Shown piece after piece: positions 23,042 to 28,049 of a stretch of DNA of 28,049 bases; the stretch's first letter is position 1, and every line of letters starts with the position of its first letter. A program made the position numbers and the translations under genes. The notes beneath the pieces were generated by a model that saw nothing but the letters and a program-made list of their open reading frames with translations, had not been told where the DNA came from and made no database searches. Source of the stretch: Salinirussus sp. (lineage in GTDB: Archaea; Halobacteriota; Halobacteria; Halobacteriales; Haloarculaceae); NCBI GenBank assembly GCA_028275005.1, contig JAQCNN010000114.1, forward strand, positions 1-28,049, in the 5' to 3' direction.

Positions 23042-24378
23042 AGCTCCGGGTGGTCCTCGACGAAGGTCGTCGAGTGTTCGGCGGCCAGGAACGTCTCGGT
23101 GTCGAGTACCTGCCGGTGAAACGGGACCGTCGTCGGGACCCCTTCGACCACCGTCTCCTCCAGCGCCCGCCGTCCACGCCGGACCGCCTCCGTCCGGTCC
23201 TGGCCGGCGACGACAACTTTGCCGAACATCGAGTCGTAAAATGGCGGGACGGAGTCACCCTCGTCGACCCCATCGTCCACGCGGACCCCGACCCCGCGTG
23301 GCGGCCGGTACGTCGACAGTTCGCCGGGCATCGGGCTGAAGTCGTCCTCGGGGTCCTCGGCGTTGAGCCGGAACTCGATCGCCGCGCCCCGTGGCTCGAC
23401 GGCCGTCTGTGGGAAATCGAGCGTCTCGCCGGCTGCGACCCTGAGCTGCCACTTGACCAGGTCGATCCCGGTCACTACCTCCGAGACCGTGTGTTCGACC
23501 TGTATCCGGGCGTTCACCTCGATGAAGTAGTGCTCCCCGTCCTGGTAGAGGAATTCGACAGTCCCGGCGTTCACGTACCCGGCCGCGGCGACACCGCGAC
23601 AGGCCTGCTCGCAGAGTGTCTCCCGTTCGTCGGGGTCGAGCACGGGCGAGGGGGTCTCCTCGATGAGCTTCTGCTGGCGACGCTGTGTGCTACAGTCGCG
23701 CTCGCCGAGGTGGCGGACGTTCCCGTGTTCGTCGGCCAGCACCTGGACCTCGATGTGTTTCGGTCGGTCGAGAAACCGCTCGGCGTACACCGCCGGATTG
23801 TCGAAGTAGGCCTCGGCCTCCCGGCGTGCCTCCTCGAGTTCGGCCTCGACGTCGTCACCGGCCCTGACCACACGCATTCCCCGGCCGCCGCCGCCGCCGT
23901 CGGCCTTGATCGCGACCGGGTAGCCGTGCTCGTCGGCGAAGGCCCGGACCGCCTCGGCGCTCTCGACCGGGCCGGTCGTCCCCGGCACGACCGGCACGCC
24001 GGCATCGGCCATCAGCGACCGGGCACGGGTCTTCTCGCCGAACCGTCTCATAATCTCGCTCGGCGGGCCGACCCAGACAAAGGGGCTCTCCTCGACGGCG
24101 GCCGCAAACTCGCTGCTCTCTGCCAGGAACCCGTACCCCGGGTGAACGGCATCGACCCCGGCATCCCGGGCGGCGTCGAGAATCGCCGCGCTGTCGAGAT
24201 AGCTGTTTCTCGCGACCGACCCACCGATGTGGTGTGACTCGGCCGCCAGCCGGACGTGTTTCGCGGTCGCGTCGGTGTCGCTGTGGACCGCAACCGGGGT
24301 CACGCCGAGTTCACGGCAGGCCTGAACAACGCGGACTGCGATCTCGCCTCTGTTCGCGATGAGGACGCTGTCGAACAC
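23038..24378 (-). CDS. Biotin carboxylase (AccC-like)
   Basis: A 446-residue ATP-grasp enzyme that carboxylates a biotin carrier with bicarbonate and ATP. It shows the N-terminal LIANRGEIAVR, the VHPGYGFLAES strand, the Gly-rich ATP loop KADGGGGGRGM, and FIEVNARIQVEHTVSE containing the catalytic Arg and metal-binding Glu. Its length is normal for a free-standing subunit. It starts at GTG 24378, with a TATA-like element 27 nt upstream. It is encoded with a small carrier and PxpB/PxpC-like proteins rather than with a classical acyl-CoA carboxyltransferase, so acetyl-CoA carboxylase is not the most likely role. Confidence 0.9.
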   Translation of the reverse strand: MFDSVLIANRGEIAVRVVQACRELGVTPVAVHSDTDATAKHVRLAAESHHIGGSVARNSYLDSAAILDAARDAGVDAVHPGYGFLAESSEFAAAVEESPFVWVGPPSEIMRRFGEKTRARSLMADAGVPVVPGTTGPVESAEAVRAFADEHGYPVAIKADGGGGGRGMRVVRAGDDVEAELEEARREAEAYFDNPAVYAERFLDRPKHIEVQVLADEHGNVRHLGERDCSTQRRQQKLIEETPSPVLDPDERETLCEQACRGVAAAGYVNAGTVEFLYQDGEHYFIEVNARIQVEHTVSEVVTGIDLVKWQLRVAAGETLDFPQTAVEPRGAAIEFRLNAEDPEDDFSPMPGELSTYRPPRGVGVRVDDGVDEGDSVPPFYDSMFGKVVVAGQDRTEAVRRGRRALEETVVEGVPTTVPFHRQVLDTETFLAAEHSTTFVEDHPEL

Positions 24379-24400
24379 AGCCTGTAGACGCGCGAACCGG

Positions 24401-24408
24401 GCAAAAGG
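24401..24408 (-). promoter_or_regulatory. Putative internal TATA element before the biotin carboxylase gene
   Basis: CCTTTTGC on the minus strand is centred 26-27 nt upstream of GTG 24378, within the 45-base gap after the biotin carrier gene. Confidence 0.3.
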
Positions 24409-24423
24409 GTTACTGACGGCCGA

Positions 24424-24672
24424 CTACTCCGGCTCGACCGTCACGAGCGTATCCCCGGCCTCGACCTCGGTCTCGTTGTCGGCCTCGAAGGAGGTGACAA
24501 CGCAGTCGGTCCCGGGCTCGATGTCGTGAAAGGTCTTCATCACGCCGATCAGCCCGACTGTCTCGCCCGCGCTGACATCGTCACCCTCCTCGACAAAGAC
24601 GGGCTCGTCGGGGTCCGGCCGCCGGTAGAAGACCCCCGGCATCGGCGCGTCGATCGTCTCTTCGCTAGTCAT
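24424..24672 (-). CDS. Biotin carboxyl carrier protein (single-domain)
   Basis: An 82-residue free-standing biotinyl domain, about the size of the domain alone, without the Pro/Ala-rich linker of AccB. The biotin-acceptor turn is GVMKTFHDI with Lys46; the usual motif is AMKM, so Val and Thr flank the Met-Lys here. The hydrophobic strands before and after (PVFVEEGDDVSAGETV, EVEAGDTLVTV) fit the biotinyl fold. The start is ATG 24672. A TATA element at 24702-24709 sits about 34 nt upstream. It is the likely partner of the adjacent biotin carboxylase. Confidence 0.88.
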   Translation of the reverse strand: MTSEETIDAPMPGVFYRRPDPDEPVFVEEGDDVSAGETVGLIGVMKTFHDIEPGTDCVVTSFEADNETEVEAGDTLVTVEPE

Positions 24673-24701
24673 GTTGCTCAGGACTAGTGACTACTGGCTC
24701 G

Positions 24702-24709
24702 GATTTATT
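24702..24709 (-). promoter_or_regulatory. TATA element of the biotin carrier gene
   Basis: GGAATAAATCC on the minus strand, in an AT-rich patch of the 102-base gap after the PxpC gene, predicts a start near 24678, a few bases before ATG 24672. Confidence 0.45.
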
Positions 24710-24755
24710 CCTTTCCCTCCGGCGCGTATTTACCGCCGCCCGCTGCGTGTGGCGC

Positions 24756-24771
24756 GGGCCGCGGGCGGCCC
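24756..24771 (-). terminator. GC hairpin just after the PxpC-like gene
   Basis: GGGCCGC / GCGGCCC form a perfect 7-bp inverted repeat with a 2-base centre, 3 nt past the PxpC stop on the minus strand. There is no T-run; it could be a weak terminator or an attenuating hairpin ahead of the biotin carrier gene. Confidence 0.3.
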
Positions 24772-24774
24772 GGC

Positions 24775-25749
24775 TCAGCCCAGCAGCTCCTCCCGGAGAC
24801 GGTCGAGACGGGCCGTCCAGTCCTCGCGGGCAGTCAGGGCCTCCTCGACCGACACCGGCTCGAAGGTGACCGTCTCGTGGGACCGGCCCTGTGCGAGTGT
24901 CGAGCGGTCGGGGCTGATGACCGTCCCGACCGTCGCGTAGCCGCCACCGGTGACGGCATCCCGCATCAGGACGATCGGCTGCCCGGCCATCTGTATCGAC
25001 CCGACAGGGTACCCCAGGTCGACGACGTTCGTCAGGTCGGTGCCGGCCCCGAAGGGCTGTTCGCGCTCGACGAACAGCCCCTGGATGTCGACGTCGGCGT
25101 CCAGCCGGTAGCCGACACGGTCGGCCTCGTTGCTGACCGTCCACTCGGTGTCGAGCAGTGTCTCCTTTCCGTCCTCGGTGAGCCGGTAGTCACACAGCCC
25201 CATCACCACCCGGATAGACGTCTCGGCACCGTAGTCCGGGACGTGTGCCGCGTCGACGCTGTTGCCCTCGAGCCCGTCAGCCTCGGTGGCCCCGGTCGGG
25301 AGTTCGTCACCCGCCTCGAGTTCGCGCCCTTCGTGGCCGCCCACCCCGATGAGTGTGTAGGTGGCACGGGAGCCCATCACCGGTTCGGTGTCGATCCCCC
25401 CGTCGACCGCCAGATACGCCCTGGCCCCCTCGGTCGCGAACTCGAACGAGAGGGTCTGGCCGGCCGCGACCCGGACCGCGGTCCACGTCGGAACCGGCTC
25501 GCCGTCGAGGCTGGGGTCCATGTCCGCCCCACAGACCGCGACCAGCCCCTCCTCCTCGAACACGACCTCCGGGCCGGTGTAGGTCAGTTCCAGGGTCGCG
25601 GCGTCGGCCTCGTTGCCGACGAGGAAGTTGGCGACCCGGTGGGCGTACTGGTCGACCGCCCCGGATGGTGGCATCCCGATGTGGTAGTGGCCGTACCGTC
25701 CCGTGTCCTGGACCGTCGTCGAGAGGCCCGGTTCGACGATACGGAGCAT
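24775..25749 (-). CDS. pxpC: PxpC-like protein (KipA family, AHS2 / biotin-dependent carboxyltransferase family)
   Basis: A 324-residue AHS2-domain protein. The N-terminus (VEPGLSTTVQDTGRYGHYHIGMPPSGAVDQ) is the typical opening of this family, and the middle GGIDTEPVMGSRATYTLIGVGGHEGR and QMAGQPIVLMRDAVTGGGYATVG blocks are also diagnostic. In bacteria the PxpB-PxpC pair acts with PxpA to cleave 5-oxoproline with ATP, and the same domains form the carboxyltransferase part of urea carboxylase. Its ATG overlaps the stop of the PxpB gene by one base (TGATG), so coupled translation is expected. No PxpA gene is in the window. Confidence 0.87.
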   Translation of the reverse strand: MLRIVEPGLSTTVQDTGRYGHYHIGMPPSGAVDQYAHRVANFLVGNEADAATLELTYTGPEVVFEEEGLVAVCGADMDPSLDGEPVPTWTAVRVAAGQTLSFEFATEGARAYLAVDGGIDTEPVMGSRATYTLIGVGGHEGRELEAGDELPTGATEADGLEGNSVDAAHVPDYGAETSIRVVMGLCDYRLTEDGKETLLDTEWTVSNEADRVGYRLDADVDIQGLFVEREQPFGAGTDLTNVVDLGYPVGSIQMAGQPIVLMRDAVTGGGYATVGTVISPDRSTLAQGRSHETVTFEPVSVEEALTAREDWTARLDRLREELLG

Positions 25750-26651
25750 CAGTCGAGCACCTCGGTGATCCGGTCGGTGTACTCGGAGGGGTGTTCGAAA
25801 AACTCCTCGGGCTCGAAGTCGATGTGTCCGATGTTGTACTCGTAGTCGTTGGCCTCGACCGCGTCACGGATGCGGTCGTACTCCTCGCGGTCGACCCGTC
25901 GGAAGTTGATGATGTCACCGGGGTTCGGGAGGACCATCGAGTCGGCAAACGCCGACAGCTGTTGGTCGACGTCGAGCACCTCGACGGGTGTGCGACCGAA
26001 CAGCTGGTACCCCCCGGCGCCCGGCACGGAGTAGATGGCGGTAAAGGCCCCGCCGAACCCGACCGCCCGGCTGGGGGTCTCGGTGCGTGGCTGGACGTAC
26101 TTTGGGACCTCGATCTGCTGGTCCCGCGGGACCATCTGGAACGTCCAGGGCAGCCCGGGCACGAACCCGACCATCGTCACCATATGTGGGGCGCCGGCGT
26201 GGGCCTCGATGAACTCCTCGGGGCCGCTGAACCCGTTGATCCGGGCGGAGTACTCCAGGTCGGTCGCCTCGGGGTCCTGGTGGCGCTCCCTGAACTGCAT
26301 CAGCGTCTCGCGGGTCCAGGGGTCGTCGTAGAGCACGGGAACGTCGAGTACCCGTGCCTCCCACGTGTACGCGGTGAGGTCGATACCGGCCTCGATATCG
26401 CGTAGCCGGTCGATGAGCGTGTCCGGATGGACCACCTCCGGGTCGAAGTGCAACAGATACGAGGCGTTCGACGGCGCAACCTCGATGATACCTGGGATAT
26501 CCCGGGCCCGTACCTCCTTCGTGATCGCCTGTGCTTTGAAGTTCGCGGTGAAGCTCATCGACTCCGACAGCTCGACGAACACGTGGTCGTCCCCCCCGTA
26601 CTCGTACCGCGGTGTCGACAGCGATTGTCGCTCGATACCGGAGCCAGACAT
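25749..26651 (-). CDS. pxpB: PxpB-like protein (KipI family, AHS1 domain)
   Basis: A 300-residue AHS1-domain protein and the first gene of the carboxylase-related set. The family is clear from the HMVTMVGFVPGLPWTF block (about residues 155-170), the VQPRTETPSRAVGFGG stretch and the VPGAGGYQLFGRTPVEV segment. It is somewhat longer than bacterial KipI, with an N-terminal extension of about 30 residues and an acidic C-terminal tail. I chose ATG 26651 rather than the upstream in-frame start because the TATA box (26680-26685) would lie inside the longer version. It pairs with PxpC; a soluble complex is expected. Confidence 0.85.
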   Translation of the reverse strand: MSGSGIERQSLSTPRYEYGGDDHVFVELSESMSFTANFKAQAITKEVRARDIPGIIEVAPSNASYLLHFDPEVVHPDTLIDRLRDIEAGIDLTAYTWEARVLDVPVLYDDPWTRETLMQFRERHQDPEATDLEYSARINGFSGPEEFIEAHAGAPHMVTMVGFVPGLPWTFQMVPRDQQIEVPKYVQPRTETPSRAVGFGGAFTAIYSVPGAGGYQLFGRTPVEVLDVDQQLSAFADSMVLPNPGDIINFRRVDREEYDRIRDAVEANDYEYNIGHIDFEPEEFFEHPSEYTDRITEVLD

Positions 26652-26679
26652 AACGACTGTGTGATGCACTGAGAGTAGC

Positions 26680-26685
26680 ATATAA
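26680..26685 (-). promoter_or_regulatory. TATA element of the PxpB-PxpC operon
   Basis: GTTATATG on the minus strand is centred about 31 nt upstream of ATG 26651. It abuts GCTACTCTC (26671-26679), similar to the GCTACTGT motif in the two transporter promoters. Confidence 0.5.
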
Positions 26686-26723
26686 CTGTCGGTGAACGCG
26701 ATACCCGAGCCCGGGGCGAGCTA

Positions 26724-26731
26724 CCTTTTTG
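26724..26731 (+). promoter_or_regulatory. Putative TATA element of the aminotransferase gene
   Basis: CTTTTTGT predicts a start near 26755 and a leader of about 29 nt before ATG 26784. GGCGGAG at 26770-26776, about 8 nt upstream of the start, is a plausible ribosome-binding site. Confidence 0.4.
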
Positions 26732-26783
26732 TATCCGGGGACGCGTGGATCAGGTACTCGCCGTACGGGGCGGAGTGTTACCA

Positions 26784-28049
26784 ATGTCAGAACAGACGAA
26801 CCCACCACGGAGGAACCGGGATATCGAGGCCGACTACGAGGAGTACATGATGCCGATCTGGAAGGAGCTCGACGTCCCGGTCAAGCGGGCCGAGGGCTGC
26901 TACGTCGAGGACTACGACGGAAACGAGTATCTCGACGTCTTCTCGGGGATCTCGGTGACGAACGCGGGCCACGGCAACGAGGCAATGGTCGAGGCCGCAC
27001 ACGAACAGCTCGACGAGTTCATCCACGGCTGCTCGTACGTCCACCCCAGCGAGCCGGTTGCGAGTCTCGCTGCGACGCTCGCGGAGGTAACGCCCGGTGA
27101 CCTACAGAAGTCGTTTTTCTGTAACTCCGGCACCGAGGCGGTCGAGGGGGCGATCAAGCTCGCACGGAAGTACACCGGTAGCAAGGAGATCCTCGCGCTG
27201 GAGATGGGGTTTCACGGCCGGACCCTCGGGAGCCTGGCACTCACCGGCAACAAGAGCTACAAGTCCGAGATGGCGCCGACGATCAACGACGTCGCCCACG
27301 CGGCCCCGCCGTACGCCTACCGGTGTCAGCTCTGTGACGGCGGGCCGTGTTCGCGTGCCTGCGCGGACGACGTTGCACGGGTCATCGGCACCCACACCGC
27401 CGACGACCTCGCGGCCGTCGTCGTCGAGCCCGTGATGGGTGAGGCGGGGCTGGTCGCCCCGCCGGAGGGGTGGCTCGAGCGGGTCCAGGAGGTCACACAC
27501 GAACACGACGCCCTCCTGATCGTCGACGAGGTCCAGGCGGGCTACGGCCGGACCGGCGAGATGTGGGGTGTCGACCACTACGGCGTCGTCCCCGACATCA
27601 TCCCCCAGGCAAAGGGGATCGCCAACGGGCTGCCACTCGGCGCGTTCACCGCCCGCGAGGAGGTCGCCGACGCCTTCGAGGCCGGCGACCACCTGTCGAC
27701 GTTTGGCGGGAACCCTGTCGCCTGCGCCGCGGCCGAGGCGACGATCGAGGAGCTCCAGGACGGTATCATCGACAACGCCCGCACCCAGGGCGAGTGGCTC
27801 GCCTCGGCGCTCGACGACCTCCAGGCGACGTACGATGTCGTCGGGGAGGCGCGCGGCCTGGGGCTGATGCGGGGGCTCGAACTGGTCCACCCCGACGGCG
27901 ACACCGGCCCGATGGGTGTGGCGCCGGAGCCGGCGCCGAAGCTGGCGACACAGGTCAGCGACCACCTCCGTGACCGGAACATCATCATCGGCGTCGGCGG
28001 CTACCACAAGAACGTGCTGCGGTTCCAGCCGCCGCTGACCATCTCTCGC
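26784..28049 (+). CDS. Class III PLP-dependent aminotransferase (AGXT2/GABA-transaminase-like), 3' partial
   Basis: The first 422 residues are visible and the frame is still open at the window edge; only a short C-terminal piece should be missing. It transfers amino groups from an omega- or alpha-amino donor to a keto acid. Key features are NSGTEAVEGAIKLARK (113-128) for phosphate binding, IVDEVQAGYGRTG with Asp248, the PLP lysine K277 in PQAKGIANGLPLGA, and STFGGNP with Thr306. A four-cysteine segment (C181, C184, C189, C193) follows APPYAYR, as in some AGXT2-like enzymes. The gene is divergent from the PxpBC operon, which suggests shared control. The substrate is unknown. Confidence 0.88.
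   Translation, partial: MSEQTNPPRRNRDIEADYEEYMMPIWKELDVPVKRAEGCYVEDYDGNEYLDVFSGISVTNAGHGNEAMVEAAHEQLDEFIHGCSYVHPSEPVASLAATLAEVTPGDLQKSFFCNSGTEAVEGAIKLARKYTGSKEILALEMGFHGRTLGSLALTGNKSYKSEMAPTINDVAHAAPPYAYRCQLCDGGPCSRACADDVARVIGTHTADDLAAVVVEPVMGEAGLVAPPEGWLERVQEVTHEHDALLIVDEVQAGYGRTGEMWGVDHYGVVPDIIPQAKGIANGLPLGAFTAREEVADAFEAGDHLSTFGGNPVACAAAEATIEELQDGIIDNARTQGEWLASALDDLQATYDVVGEARGLGLMRGLELVHPDGDTGPMGVAPEPAPKLATQVSDHLRDRNIIIGVGGYHKNVLRFQPPLTISR

Noticed and set aside
22891..24237. 448-codon plus-strand open frame opposite the biotin carboxylase gene
   Set aside because: Antisense shadow in a GC-rich gene with intact ATP-grasp motifs on the other strand.
25353..26405. 350-codon plus-strand open frame opposite PxpB/PxpC genes
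   Set aside because: Very Arg/Pro-rich beginning and no homology; opposite strand is certain.
1..28049. CRISPR array, integrated element or phage genes
   Set aside because: No spaced direct repeats, integrase, transposase, or shift in composition is visible.

Overview
The window comes from a halophilic archaeon (class Halobacteria). The DNA is uniformly GC-rich, and the proteins are strongly acidic, with Asp/Glu-rich loops and few lysines. Promoters are AT-rich TATA-like boxes lying about 27 nt upstream of many start codons, as expected for leaderless mRNAs. The binding protein has a twin-arginine plus lipobox signal, and there are a group II chaperonin relative and a haloarchaeal-type urease cluster. 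I see no tRNA, rRNA, CRISPR, transposase or integrase, no frameshifted gene, and no recognisable transcription regulator.

Layout. (1) 1-1433, minus: 5' part of a surface-anchored, sequon-rich protein, cut by the window edge. (2) 1854-2663, plus: nucleoside phosphorylase. (3) 2664-3377: mostly non-coding, with a candidate small RNA and a small two-helix membrane protein. (4) 3632-8819, minus: complete urease operon ureB-C-A-G-D-E-F, almost all junctions overlapping. A His-rich nickel permease diverges from it at 9045-9839. (5) 9995-12569: a luciferase-family (LLM) oxidoreductase, a SHOCT-domain protein and a NodB-family deacetylase. (6) 12641-22132: an ABC importer spread over two strands. Two different ATPases, an SDR and an asparaginase lie on minus; a binding protein and two permeases lie on plus. 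A divergent thermosome-like gene is wedged in antisense between the permease genes. (7) 22286-28049: a second SDR on plus; then on minus biotin carboxylase, biotin carrier, PxpC-like and PxpB-like proteins; finally a class III aminotransferase, cut by the right edge.

How it may work together (inference). The window is rich in nitrogen-scavenging functions: import of an organic solute, amide hydrolysis (asparaginase family, NodB family), two alcohol/carbonyl SDRs, a PxpB/PxpC pair with separate biotin carboxylase and carrier proteins (together the four modules of urea carboxylase), a transaminase, and urease with its own nickel supply. A pathway for an amide-, lactam- or ureide-type compound is plausible, but the substrate cannot be read from sequence. 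The points most worth a second look are the asymmetric ATPase pair, the split carboxylase set, the chaperonin-like gene inside the transporter locus, the small-RNA candidate at 2850-2951, and the coupled mini-ORF before ureB.
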